From the NCBI GenBank assembly GCA_934376955.1, contig CAKRPJ010000017.1, positions 1-50,294 on the forward strand: a stretch of 50,294 nt of DNA. Reading direction: 5' to 3'. The position numbers and the translations under genes were made by a program. The DNA comes from CAKRPJ01 sp934376955. Its GTDB lineage: Bacteria; Bacillota; Clostridia; Lachnospirales; Lachnospiraceae. Under the pieces are notes generated by a model. That model made no database searches, was not told the DNA's origin, and saw nothing but the letters and a program-made list of their open reading frames with translations. Each line of letters starts with the position of its first letter. The stretch's first letter is position 1. This document shows, in pieces, positions 1-9,300 of the stretch.

Positions 1-2663
1 CCTAATTCTGTGATGCCTGTATTTATCACAAACCGGTAATTTCCGGCCGGAAGATATGCCAGAGCATATGCATGATTACCTGCTGCTGCATCGATTGTCA
101 GCTTCCCGTCAAAGGCAAACTGGCCTTTGTCCTGCTTTAATTCCATCAGAGCTTCTGAAGCAGCTCCAGCCAGCCGTCCGGCTGTCAGGGATACATTCGC
201 TGCCGCCTGCACCTTTGATGAGTAGAAGTGGAACCGGACAGGATACAGGGGTTCTCCGATGGTAAGGGAAAGATTCTTTTCCTCCTTTGACTCCATCGTG
301 ATGGATCCTGTTACTGTAAAGCTATTACTTTCTCCTTCCCCTCCTGCTTCCTGTACCAAAACCGATACCGGAACCACTCCGGACAGAGGCGTATACCAGC
401 TGACTTTATCGGTCTTTATCTGATAACCGGAAGCTTTTTTAGATGAATAGGTTACTACATCTGGTGCAGTGCCGCCTTCGCTTGCTTCTTCCCCCAGTCG
501 AACCGTCAGTGTATAATTCTTATCATTCTTCAAACGGCCATCATGGATGGTCAGATCCATTGTCTTCTGGTAAGCGGCTTTTCCCAGCGTGACGGAGATG
601 GCTTCATCCTTTCCTTTGTTTAGAACAACCCTTCCATCCATCGTCTTATCTTCCCCGCCACCGGAAGGCTTCAGCTCTACAACCATCTGCATTTTTCCAG
701 AATGGCCTATCCACTGGATTATATCCGGTATCGTTCCCCTGAATCCGGAGACGGTCATTTCTGCCTTTGTCTGATAAACCGGAGAGTCTTTTCCTGTATC
801 ATTTTCCCGATACAGGGATATGTCAGCCTGATAGGTTCCATCTGGTAGCTGGTTATCATATGCGGTGATCCGGAATGTTTTCTTTCCGTAGGTACAGTCT
901 CCCCGGGGCTCAATTTTGCTTTCAAGCGGCAGCTCTAACTGCACCTCCTCGGAAATAGTGATACTGCCGTCTTCCATTCCATTTCCATTAAGAGGCCTTA
1001 ACACTCCATAACCAATATTTCCGCCCTTCACCTTCACAGATCCACTTAATATCCGGATATCGCCACAGGATAATTTTAAACCACTCACTCCATTCCATCC
1101 GCTGCCGATGGCAGCACCCATGTATCCCCGCGTACTATGCTTATAAGAATATACGGTTATATCGGGAGCTTCGCCTTTCGTCCCGCCGATCACGATCGTG
1201 TCTACCCTTCCACTCATTCCGCCTCCGATTCCGGCTCCTGTCTGCTTTCCTCCTTCTGCGGTTATCGTTCCACCCAGTATTTTAATGGTTCCGCCGATTC
1301 CATAGCGACCGGTTCCGATTCCGGCTCCTCCTAGATAATCCATCGAAGTGGGAATCTGATAAGCTCCACCTTCAGCTGTAATGCTTCCGCCCTTGATTAT
1401 AATCGTTCCTGTCCTACATTTCTTATCTGCACCTTTGTCACTTGTTGTTTCTGTTGTTCCTTTTCCTCCGATACCGGCGGCCCCATAGGCACCTCCCACT
1501 GCCTGCAGGCTTCCTTTACTCTGCTCAGTAATAACATCTTTTTCCACCTCAATTCCGGCTCCTTCATCCAGTCCCACAAGTGTATTGGTTCCTTCTAAGG
1601 TCAGATTCAGCCGGGCATTGCCTTTCAGGTAAATACCAGCCAGATCCCATCCTCTGGCACCGTCGCCACCGGATTTGATCGTTACATCTTTAATGGTCAG
1701 ATTGACCGTAACATTATCAATTGTGATACCGCCCTTAATGTCTAAAAAATCCCTCGGCCGGATGCTCGGGCAATAGGAGCCGGTAATGGTTTTTCCATTA
1801 AACTGATCTACATTACGGCCATTAATGACCAGAGGGCTATTATTCAGGTTACATTCCTCGCCTGCCAGAGTCATCAGCTGCATCTCTCCTACGAGAACGC
1901 AGATTTCCGGAAGCTCTGCCTCCTCTCCCAGTGAATATTCCTCCGGCAGAACCGGTGTGTAGACATAGGCACAGCCGTTGTAGTCCTGGTTTGCCTCATA
2001 ATAGCCATTCCAAGTCTTATCGGAGGTTTCGATAGGTTCTCCGTCTTCGTCAAATTTTTCAAAATAGTCCTGTGGGGAGATCCCGCCGTGAAATTCCGGA
2101 TAGTCGCTTTCATTGATATCCAGCTTCCAGGTCACGCCGGAAATCCTGCTGATATCCTCATCTGCAGCCGTCTCCAAGCTTTCTTTTTCGGTGTCAGCTT
2201 CCGCATCTATCTGCAGTTTCCCTTCTGCTTTTTGAATATCCTCTGAGGTTTCCTGCTTCATCCGAACCTCCAGAGTATCCGGAAGGATGATATCGCTTTC
2301 TTTGGCACCCAGAGAGAGCTTCTGCACCGCAATGGCCTCATCCAGCTCCAGAAACGCTTCTATCTCTGTTTTTAGCTCTACTCCTGTTTCTGTGCCGTTT
2401 GGTGCTCCGTTTGCACCTGACTCGCCGCGGTTATCTTTTACTTCCGCATTCGACGGAGAAGCATCCGACGGAGAGGCTTTTAATGCAGATTTTTTTAATG
2501 CAGCTTCCTTTTCTGCTGTTTCCGCAGTATCATCTGCCTCCGTTTCAGCCCCGATCCGCTGCAGCGAACCGGCCGCCAACGCCTGCGGCTGCCATTCACA
2601 TGTATTCCATATTAATATAGCTGACAATGCAGCTGCTAAAATTCGTTTTGATTTTTTTCTCAT
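1..2663 (-). CDS. Secreted surface protein, carbohydrate-binding-like repeats (3' end outside window)
   Basis: The frame is open from an ATG at 2663 to the left edge (887 codons seen), so the C-terminus is missing. The ribosome site GGGAGGA lies about 8 nt upstream. Residues 1-30 form a signal peptide (basic MRKKSKR, hydrophobic core, ALAA end). Next comes an acidic, alanine-rich stretch containing SPSDASPSNA, a style seen in Lachnospiraceae exoproteins. From about residue 240 to 560 glycine-rich beta repeats recur (GAGIG, GGTI, ITAEGG, IKGG), as in secreted Firmicutes right-handed beta-type or 'carbohydrate-binding domain' proteins. Beyond this are Ig-like or beta-sandwich segments. The probable role is adhesion or glycan binding at the cell surface; this is inferred from architecture. 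It diverges from a LytTR regulator, whose likely binding site lies upstream of this gene's promoter. No catalytic motif was recognised. Confidence 0.8.
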   Translation of the reverse strand, partial: MRKKSKRILAAALSAILIWNTCEWQPQALAAGSLQRIGAETEADDTAETAEKEAALKKSALKASPSDASPSNAEVKDNRGESGANGAPNGTETGVELKTEIEAFLELDEAIAVQKLSLGAKESDIILPDTLEVRMKQETSEDIQKAEGKLQIDAEADTEKESLETAADEDISRISGVTWKLDINESDYPEFHGGISPQDYFEKFDEDGEPIETSDKTWNGYYEANQDYNGCAYVYTPVLPEEYSLGEEAELPEICVLVGEMQLMTLAGEECNLNNSPLVINGRNVDQFNGKTITGSYCPSIRPRDFLDIKGGITIDNVTVNLTIKDVTIKSGGDGARGWDLAGIYLKGNARLNLTLEGTNTLVGLDEGAGIEVEKDVITEQSKGSLQAVGGAYGAAGIGGKGTTETTSDKGADKKCRTGTIIIKGGSITAEGGAYQIPTSMDYLGGAGIGTGRYGIGGTIKILGGTITAEGGKQTGAGIGGGMSGRVDTIVIGGTKGEAPDITVYSYKHSTRGYMGAAIGSGWNGVSGLKLSCGDIRILSGSVKVKGGNIGYGVLRPLNGNGMEDGSITISEEVQLELPLESKIEPRGDCTYGKKTFRITAYDNQLPDGTYQADISLYRENDTGKDSPVYQTKAEMTVSGFRGTIPDIIQWIGHSGKMQMVVELKPSGGGEDKTMDGRVVLNKGKDEAISVTLGKAAYQKTMDLTIHDGRLKNDKNYTLTVRLGEEASEGGTAPDVVTYSSKKASGYQIKTDKVSWYTPLSGVVPVSVLVQEAGGEGESNSFTVTGSITMESKEEKNLSLTIGEPLYPVRFHFYSSKVQAAANVSLTAGRLAGAASEALMELKQDKGQFAFDGKLTIDAAAGNHAYALAYLPAGNYRFVINTGITEL

Positions 2664-2680
2664 ACTTTTTTCCTCCCATT

Positions 2681-2740
2681 GAGACAAATTTGCTATTACT
2701 ACCACCAAAAAGCGGTGGAAGTCTTCTCGACTGAGATAAA
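2681..2740 (-). repeat. Copy A of a TTTATCTCAGTCG repeat, in the 5' leader of the surface protein gene
   Basis: Read on the minus strand, it starts TTTATCTCAGTCG, has a CCACC/GGTGG hairpin, and ends with a GTA-TAGC-AATTT-like tail. The same order of blocks occurs at 14485-14546. It sits between the promoter-like region near 2771-2800 and the start at 2663, so it would be in the 5' untranslated RNA. Confidence 0.45.
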
Positions 2741-2770
2741 CATCAAGTTCCCGCAATATTTACATTTTTC

Positions 2771-2861
2771 GCATAATCTTCTATACTAATAGTATATCAA
2801 TTACGTGTTTTTCTGAAAACCACCTCGACGCAAATGGTCAAACCTCGACCTATTTGGTTCA
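2771..2861 (-). promoter_or_regulatory. Divergent control region with LytTR-style direct repeats
   Basis: Two 20-bp units lie head to tail at 2822-2841 and 2842-2861, both starting ACCTCGAC and both containing TGGT (14 of 20 positions equal). LytTR proteins bind paired direct repeats about two helical turns apart. For the minus-strand surface protein, a weak promoter TTGATA (2795-2800) with TTATGC (2771-2776) can be read. The repeats end about 20 nt upstream of that -35, a position fitting activation. They also precede the LytTR gene itself. Confidence 0.5.
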
Positions 2862-2892
2862 GAAGCATCGTGGTGAAGGGAGTGCTGCAATT

Positions 2893-3651
2893 ATGATGCA
2901 TATTGCTATTGTGGAAGATTTCGTTTTCGATCAGAAGCATCTGATCGATTTAATACAGAAGAATTTCGAGGAGCATGGAGAAATGGCTGATTTTACCTGC
3001 TATGAGAGCGGTGAAGCCTTTTTAAAGGCTTTCCGCCCCGGTCTTTTCAACGCTGTATTTATGGATATTATGCTTGCAAAAAACGGCCTGAACGGGCTTG
3101 AAACAGCCGAAAAGCTTCGAGCTGTTGCCGCGCGGATCCCTCTTATCTTTGTGAGCAATGAGCGGGACTATTCCCTTGAAGGATACCGGGTACATCCACT
3201 CGACTACCTCTTAAAGCCGGTGGATGCGGACACACTGGCCTGGTGTCTCAATGAGATCCGCACTTTTCGGGCCGAACCGGCTTATATTGAGATTCAGGCT
3301 GTCCTTGGACAGGGGCAGTCATCCTGCCAGCGGATTCTTCTGGATGATTTTTTATACGCGGAAACGCAGAATCACCGCCTGATCATCCACTCGTTAAAGG
3401 GGGATGTTGCCACACGTCTCTCCTTTGCGGATCTAATGGCGCTGCTGCCGAAGGGCGGACGTTTTTATATGAGCGGCCGCAGTCTCCTCCTCAATTTTTC
3501 ACAGGTGATCTCTGTGGAGGAGGATGGCTCTGTCCGTCTGAAAAATGGTTCCTGCCTTTTCTGTAGCCGTCGAAAGAAAAAAGAGACAAAGGAAGCATTT
3601 ATGGAATACCTGTTTACCTGTATGCGGAAGGGAATGATAACCGATGAGTAA
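2893..3651 (+). CDS. LytTR-family response regulator (REC + LytTR DNA-binding domain)
   Basis: This is a cytoplasmic two-component regulator of 252 aa. The start is placed at ATG 2893 because AAGGGAG lies 10 nt upstream and the receiver fold begins at once (HIAIVED); the frame could extend to a TTG at 2854. Receiver residues: acidic cluster ED at 8-9, phospho-acceptor D58 (FMDIM), K108 (LLKPV). Residues about 145-245 form a LytTR domain, which binds direct-repeat DNA. The stop overlaps the next gene by 8 nt, so the two are translationally coupled. No histidine kinase is adjacent; the partner is the two-TM protein. Direct repeats just upstream suggest control of itself and of the divergent surface protein, which is inference. 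Confidence 0.88.
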   Translation: MMHIAIVEDFVFDQKHLIDLIQKNFEEHGEMADFTCYESGEAFLKAFRPGLFNAVFMDIMLAKNGLNGLETAEKLRAVAARIPLIFVSNERDYSLEGYRVHPLDYLLKPVDADTLAWCLNEIRTFRAEPAYIEIQAVLGQGQSSCQRILLDDFLYAETQNHRLIIHSLKGDVATRLSFADLMALLPKGGRFYMSGRSLLLNFSQVISVEEDGSVRLKNGSCLFCSRRKKKETKEAFMEYLFTCMRKGMITDE

Positions 3652-4255
3652 TGCAGGCTTATTTCTACATACTGCTATTAATTTTGATGAAGTTGCAGCG
3701 GCTTTAGATTATGGGCAAAGAACTTTAGATCACGCAACCTATGCAAAGGTAACGAACGCCTTTAAGAAAATGATATTCTACTGCCTGCTCTGGATCTTTA
3801 TATCCATAATCATCTGTTGTGGCACTGTACTGTTAAGCCATCACATCCAGAACCTGAAGACAAATGAATTGCTGACAGCTTATAACGCAACAACTTTTAA
3901 AGGAGGAGTACGAACCAGTCCGACCACGGTAATGTATACAGAAGGCAGCTCCTATCAATATGATGTCTCCAGGCTTGGCTTAAATCTTGATACAGACTTT
4001 CCGCATCAGAGAGCATTAACCTTATTATTAGATGACCAAAACCAGCTGAAAGGCGTGATTTCTAATGATGAATCCAACAAAATAACCGATATATTCGCAT
4101 TTGGACTTGTTTTCGGAATGATCGAGATGGCGGTAATCATGATCGTCTATACATTTTTTGTTCGGAAGCATACGTCTTATGGCAAAAAATGGTATGCCTT
4201 TATAAAATGGTTTGAAACCAGAGATGACACCCTGCTTGATATCATACGGGAATAA
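3644..4255 (+). CDS. Two-TM membrane protein coupled to the LytTR regulator
   Basis: This 203-aa protein is not recognised. It has a cytoplasmic N-terminal segment of about 45 residues, a strong TM helix (about 45-67, IFYCLLWIFISIIICCGTVLL), an external loop of about 85 residues, a second TM helix (about 152-174), and a cytoplasmic tail ending in acidic and basic residues. The start ATG overlaps the last codons of the LytTR gene, so the two are one operon. It has no kinase motifs (no H-box, N-box or G-box). A membrane protein encoded with a LytTR regulator can act as its inhibitor or signal sensor, as in known LytTR regulatory systems; that role here is inference. A weak hairpin with a T-run (4379-4401) follows at some distance. 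Confidence 0.7.
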   Translation: MSNAGLFLHTAINFDEVAAALDYGQRTLDHATYAKVTNAFKKMIFYCLLWIFISIIICCGTVLLSHHIQNLKTNELLTAYNATTFKGGVRTSPTTVMYTEGSSYQYDVSRLGLNLDTDFPHQRALTLLLDDQNQLKGVISNDESNKITDIFAFGLVFGMIEMAVIMIVYTFFVRKHTSYGKKWYAFIKWFETRDDTLLDIIRE

Positions 4256-4465
4256 TGCCATGCAAGATTTCTTTTACCTTAATGTCAGAGGATTCTTTAT
4301 GTCAAGTATACGCTGTGAAATTGTTCTTAAGGACCTTGGGTAAAACAGGTATTCCCCGGAATTTCCTGTTACGCAGTGCGATCCCCCGGAGGGACTTTTT
4401 GCTTTATAGGAATCATAGTTTTCACACTTTAACGTAACATATTCTTTCCTATAGAGCAAAAAATA

Positions 4466-4488
4466 CCCCGTTGGTTTCCCCAACGAGG
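4466..4488 (-). terminator. Rho-independent terminator of the ATPase/TOPRIM operon
   Basis: On the minus strand the stem CCTCGTTGG pairs with CCAACGGGG (one G-T pair), followed by TATTTTTTG. It lies 10 nt after the stop of the TOPRIM-like gene. Confidence 0.8.
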
Positions 4489-4497
4489 CATCAAAGA

Positions 4498-5007
4498 TTA
4501 TAATATTTTAATTTGAGAACTATTATTCTCCACAAAGCTAAATGCTTCGGGCGTTTTTGCCATCCACAAACGTGCATAATCCAGCTTATGACGCTCAAGC
4601 ATGGAACGACAATCTTTTGTTTTCATCTTGCAAAAGTCCGTCTTGAAATTTTTAACGCTTCCACTTTTGGTCAGTTCCATCGCAATTCGCACGTCTGTAC
4701 ACCGAACCAACTCATCCTCCAAATTTAGAACTTGTGGAAGAAAAATGATTTTCAGCTTTCCGCAATACCGGGTGAGAAGTTCCAAATTCTTTTTAAGGTT
4801 TGATGTCTGTGACACATCAGTATCAAATACCAAAACGACAGTCGTTCCCGCCTGAATCGACAACATCTGTGACTTAGGAATCAAGTTCTGCACCACATTG
4901 AAGACCTTTATCTTCCCTTGAATCACTCTTTCCGGTGTTTCTTTTAAGGCCGCAATCAGTTGTTGTTCACAGGGGCCTTCTACATAATAGATGCACTTAT
5001 TGTTCAT
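4498..5007 (-). CDS. Small TOPRIM-like protein, partner of an AAA ATPase
   Basis: This is a 169-aa protein. The start at 5007 is chosen because GGTGGGGAG precedes it and the TOPRIM-like strand starts right after (CIYYVEG). Visible motifs are a conserved-looking glutamate E10 (YVEG), then a strand ending in D62-T-D64 (VLVFDTD), then an alternating beta/alpha pattern. E followed by DxD is the metal-binding layout of TOPRIM folds, as in OLD nucleases, RloB and the AriB protein of PARIS. At 169 aa it is shorter than most of these. Its start overlaps the ATPase gene by 11 nt, so the two proteins are made together. Likely role: effector nuclease of a two-gene anti-phage module. The family name is uncertain and the function is inference. 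Confidence 0.6.
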   Translation of the reverse strand: MNNKCIYYVEGPCEQQLIAALKETPERVIQGKIKVFNVVQNLIPKSQMLSIQAGTTVVLVFDTDVSQTSNLKKNLELLTRYCGKLKIIFLPQVLNLEDELVRCTDVRIAMELTKSGSVKNFKTDFCKMKTKDCRSMLERHKLDYARLWMAKTPEAFSFVENNSSQIKIL

Positions 5008-6100
5008 CTCCCCACCCCATTTCCAATTCGTCCAAAAGCGAATCCTGTGGAAGCGAAGCAAACACATCATTCTCGACCGCACAGCGTAAAGAGTCTGTGT
5101 TTCGTTTCAGTACATCCGATGCAGAAACAGCAGAAACCTGATACACATTTTCCTCCAGATGCTTACGCAAAAACACATAACTATGTTTCGGCAGGTTCAA
5201 ATCCAACATATCTGTATTATGCGTTGTAAAAATCAACTGTTCATCGTCTCTGATACGATCCAGCATAATACCGAAAATCCGTTTTTCAATATCGCTTTGA
5301 ATATAAGAAAAATGTTCATCACAATAATAGAAACTGCTCTCTTTTGTCGCCATTGCAGCAAGGAACATTGCGACATCAATTCCTTCTGCTGTACCACTGG
5401 ACAGTATCTCCCGATTCAGCAGTTTGCCTTCCTGTATAATAATTTCCGTTCCACCGCGCCGAATAATAAAGGTATCCTTCAAATCTTTTGATAAACTAAC
5501 GTCCTGTAATGTAGGATCAAGCGTTCCAATAACAGCGCGCAGCGTCTTCAACAAGATGCTTTTATTCGCACCTGTAAGTTTCAAAGATTTTTCTATTTCA
5601 GGATATGCAAAACGATATCGGACAATGCCTACCAGCTTTTTCAGGGCTGTCGCAGTTCTGGTCGCCTCTATCGTTTGATCTCTCAGCTTCTTTACACATT
5701 TTTCATACGAATCCATCGTATCAATGTCTGCGGTCTGATACTGAATGTCAATCTCCTGATTAGAAGCATCAATCTGAGCTGACAACCGCTGCAGGCGATA
5801 ATCACCATTCACAAAATCAATACTGAAATATCCTTTATCGCCTGCAACCATCTCATACAGCGGTGTTGGATTTCCATCAGTCATATATCCAAAAATACGA
5901 AGCAAAGCCTTTCCAAGGCTGGTCTTTCCGGTAGCATTTGCTCCCATGAGAATTACAGCCTTCTTATAACGAAATCGCTCTCTTCCTTTCAGATGTTCCT
6001 GATCGATAATCGAATTGACGATCTTTTTGGGATAACTGAAATTGATATGAAAATCATTAAATCCATAAATTTCCCTTAACTCAAGGTCTAATACGATCAT
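4997..6100 (-). CDS. AAA/SMC-like ATPase (AAA_15/AAA_21 type), OLD/PARIS-like
   Basis: This is a 367-aa protein with a start supported by GGAGG 7 nt upstream. Motifs in order: Walker A GANATGKT (53-60), a long insert, a signature-like LSSGTAEG (233-240), Walker B FYYCDE (257-262), and an H-loop histidine in FTTHNTD (H294). This is the layout of stand-alone ABC/SMC-type ATPases found in OLD, Septu, PARIS and related defence systems. It lacks a fused TOPRIM or HNH domain; the nuclease-like part is encoded by the next, overlapping gene. Together they resemble split OLD or PARIS pairs that sense phage proteins. The gene sits between two surface-protein genes, with palindromes 130-160 bp upstream. 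ATPase identity is sure; the defence role is inferred. Confidence 0.85.
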   Translation of the reverse strand: MIVLDLELREIYGFNDFHINFSYPKKIVNSIIDQEHLKGRERFRYKKAVILMGANATGKTSLGKALLRIFGYMTDGNPTPLYEMVAGDKGYFSIDFVNGDYRLQRLSAQIDASNQEIDIQYQTADIDTMDSYEKCVKKLRDQTIEATRTATALKKLVGIVRYRFAYPEIEKSLKLTGANKSILLKTLRAVIGTLDPTLQDVSLSKDLKDTFIIRRGGTEIIIQEGKLLNREILSSGTAEGIDVAMFLAAMATKESSFYYCDEHFSYIQSDIEKRIFGIMLDRIRDDEQLIFTTHNTDMLDLNLPKHSYVFLRKHLEENVYQVSAVSASDVLKRNTDSLRCAVENDVFASLPQDSLLDELEMGWGDEQ

Positions 6101-6228
6101 GTCAGAGCCTCCATTTCATTATTTCGCTTGGTACGAACTAATGATATCATATTTAAAAGAGCATTTCAAGGGCAATAGTCCACATATCCAAGCAATATTT
6201 ACATCTATGCTGTATATTATTCTCCATA

Positions 6229-6260
6229 CTGTTAGTTCTAACAGGAAGCTTCCTAACAGG
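6229..6260 (-). promoter_or_regulatory. Cluster of CTGTTAG repeats upstream of the ATPase gene
   Basis: On the minus strand CCTGTTAG occurs twice (6260-6253 and 6245-6238) and is followed by the inverted copy CTAACAG (6235-6229). The palindrome AGGAAGCTTCCT (6243-6254) lies between. This compact set in the gap between the adhesin stop and the ATPase start looks like an operator. No clean terminator was seen after the adhesin gene, only a short CAGCC/GGCTG hairpin. Confidence 0.35.
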
Positions 6261-6300
6261 GATTTACCAGCCATCTCTTTCGGCTGTTCCCTTATTGCCC

Positions 6301-9300
6301 TCACCGGCTGTCAGTACCGTCCCAGCTTCCGTCTTCCTTCAGATAATAACCATCCGGTGTCAGGCAGTTTGCAAGCATGATGCCGCCTTTGCCATCGGCC
6401 TCTGCGTTAAGATAGTACCACTTTCCGTTCACGAATATCCAGCCACGTTTCATGCCGGATTGCGGATCAATATAGAACCAGCCGCCATAAGCGTTATCGC
6501 GAATCCAGCCGGTCACTGCGTAGCCATTCTGGTCGAAAACCCACCAGTTTCCATTGACAAGAATCCACTCATATGCAATTCCAACTGCATCATTTCCTGA
6601 TGTTCCTGCCCCGGCACCTTTGCCTCCGGCTGCAGCCTTCGCATAGGTTCCATCTTTGTAGAGGAGCTGATAACGTCCATTGTCGTTTACCCAGTGGCTG
6701 AGTCCATCCTTCGGTGTTCCGCCCTTTACCAGATCGCTCTTTGTGATGATGGATCCGGTGAGAACGCCGCGTGTATCCGAAACCTGTCCTCTTTGGGAAT
6801 CTGTTGTGATATTCTCTTTTTTCGCCTGGGAATTGGTGTTCTGTGTGCCTTTATTTTCGGTTCCCTTGTTGCCGGAGCTGCCTGAATCATCCCTGTCATC
6901 GGAATCATTGTCAGATGAGCTGCTGTATCTGCGTGCTGCCTTCAGTGTTCCATTTATCCATGTAATCACATAGTCATTGCCTGTAAGACCTGACGGAGTG
7001 ATCACATATTTCTGTTCTGTCTTCTCCGATGTATAATCGCAGGTGAAACTCAGCGTTCCCGTGAGAACTGACGCATCCTCTCCGTTTACAAAACCGTCAT
7101 AAACTGCCGTGTACTCCGGAGCCACATCTCCCATCGTCACACGCTTATCTTCCGCCGTGATCGTAAGCGGTGCAGGAAGGATCTCAAAGGAATATTCTTC
7201 CTCTTTTGCCGCATAGGTCTGTCCTTCTGCATAGCTGAGGATCGCTGTGTAGGATCCTGCATGTTTCGGGAATCCGTTCAGAATATTGCCTTCTGCGTCT
7301 TTTACGGTAACCGTGAGAACGCCATCCCCATCAGCCGAAGCTTTAAGATCCGTTGTCGTTCCGTCATAAACACGACTCCTCCATGTGGATGGATCTGCGG
7401 TGGTGATCGTCGGGATCAGCTTGTCCGTCACGGTCAGAGTTCCATTTTCCGGAACAAGGCTGTAATCTGCCGCCGTCACACCATCCACAGAAAGCAGGAT
7501 CGGATACGTACCGACCTCGCTGGTATCCATGTCATAGCTGCAGGTAAATGCCGGAGCGCCTGTCAGAACACTCTGATCCTCTCCGTCTACAAAACCTTCG
7601 TAGGATATCGTAAATTCCGGTGCTTGATTTCCGACAATGACTGTTTTGTCATCGGCGGTGATCTTCAGTTCTTTTTTCTGAATCTCAAACTCGTAAGTTT
7701 CTGCTTTTGCCTGATAGTTGGTTCCCTCTGAAACGGTTAATATTGCCTTATAATGTCCCGCATGTGATGGATAGCTGACCTTTACAAGCGGATAATTGTT
7801 GCTCTCACCCGTATCCAGATTTGTGATAGTCACCTTCTTTTCCCCGTCTCCGTCAGCCTGAATTCCCAGATCTACCGGATTTCCGCTGTAAATCGTCTCT
7901 CTCCAGAGTTTTGCATCTTTCGTGCTGATTTCAGGTTCTTTCTTTCCTACAGTCAGTTTTCCCAGCGTATACGTGATCTCATAATTGTTCGATCTAAGAC
8001 CGGAAAGTGTGATCGGGTATTCACCGGCATTGTCGTCTTTCTGATAAGCACACTTGATTTTCAGTACACTATCTGGATTTACTTTCAGATCACTGTTATC
8101 TTCATTCTCACCATCTACAAATCCCTTATATACCGGTGTAAATTCCGGGCATTCGTCTCCGTAAGTGATCTGTGCATTGTTTGGAGATGCAGATACGGTA
8201 AGCGCTTTCGGACTGATATGAACCGTCTGATTTCCCTCGAGATCCTCGTAATTCGGACAGGAAACCTTATAATCCACCGTATACTCTCCCGCATTCGTGT
8301 AACTCGGCGGATCCTGGTTCCACTCGCTTTCACCGCTGCCCTTATATTCGATTTTTGTCCCTTTCGGAACACTCTCCGGAAGTGTTGTAGAAATCGTATG
8401 CGGATTCCCATCATACACGCCATTGTAACCTGTCACAACGATTCCCTTATTCTCCATGCTGGACTTCTGGATCGTAACCTGAAATGTTCCGCTGGTCGTA
8501 TCATAGTTATCTGTAACAATCTGATAATGAATCGTGTATGGCGTATCCTGAGCATTCAATTTTTCCAGAATTTCACTCAGTGAAGTCGCATTCTGAATAT
8601 TTCCATAAGAGTAGGTAATCGTGTATCCATATACTTCAGTCGGAGGATTTGTTAATGTTGATTTCACTGTCACTACCGGAGCCGCACTGGTCCGGTTCTC
8701 GTAATCCACCGTGGCATGATCCAAAACAACACTGTGCTGAAGCTTATCCGCCGCAGCCTTTGTGATACTGCCCGGAATGGACAGGGATGTTTCAGTTAGG
8801 CTATATTTTTTACTATCTTCTTCACTCAACGCAACCGTAACGATAATTGCATTATCGTTTGTTACATTCTCAGTTCTATATTCTGCATGATAGGAACTAT
8901 TTATTATTGAACTCGTAACGTCTTGATTCTGCTCATTTTTCCATTTTAAGGTAATCTTCTGATTCGACGCAAGTGTTTTGGTTCCATCATATGGCTTGGA
9001 GCTATTATTGATCGTAATCTCCGGAGTCAGCTTAGGACTTTCGATCGTAAAAGCAATCGTGCGTGAACCCTTATAATTATTTTCACCTTCGATAACTGCT
9101 GTATAATTTCCGGCCTCTTTGCACTCTGATACAGCTTCTCCATCACGCTGATACGAGACTTTATAATCCGGGTACGTCCCTGTTTGCTGCAATTCTTTAT
9201 TTCTTGCAGTATCTGTTAATGTAATAACCGGCTTATGATCATTGCCATCAAATGGAATACTCTCCCAACTTTGTTTGGCTGAAACATCTTCACTATCTAT

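Noticed and set aside
2287..2682. Plus-strand frames of 131 and 73 aa at the start of the surface gene
   Set aside because: Antisense to an open signal-peptide-bearing frame on the minus strand that runs off the left edge; low-complexity composition mirrors the Ala/Ser/Asp-rich region.
4255..4483. Small frames on both strands after the two-TM gene
   Set aside because: No ribosome site, no recognisable features; the region holds a weak T-run hairpin and the minus-strand terminator.
5008..5082. Earlier start for the TOPRIM-like protein
   Set aside because: It lies within the ATPase coding end; the ATG at 5007 has GGTGGGGAG and directly precedes the beta strand of the fold.
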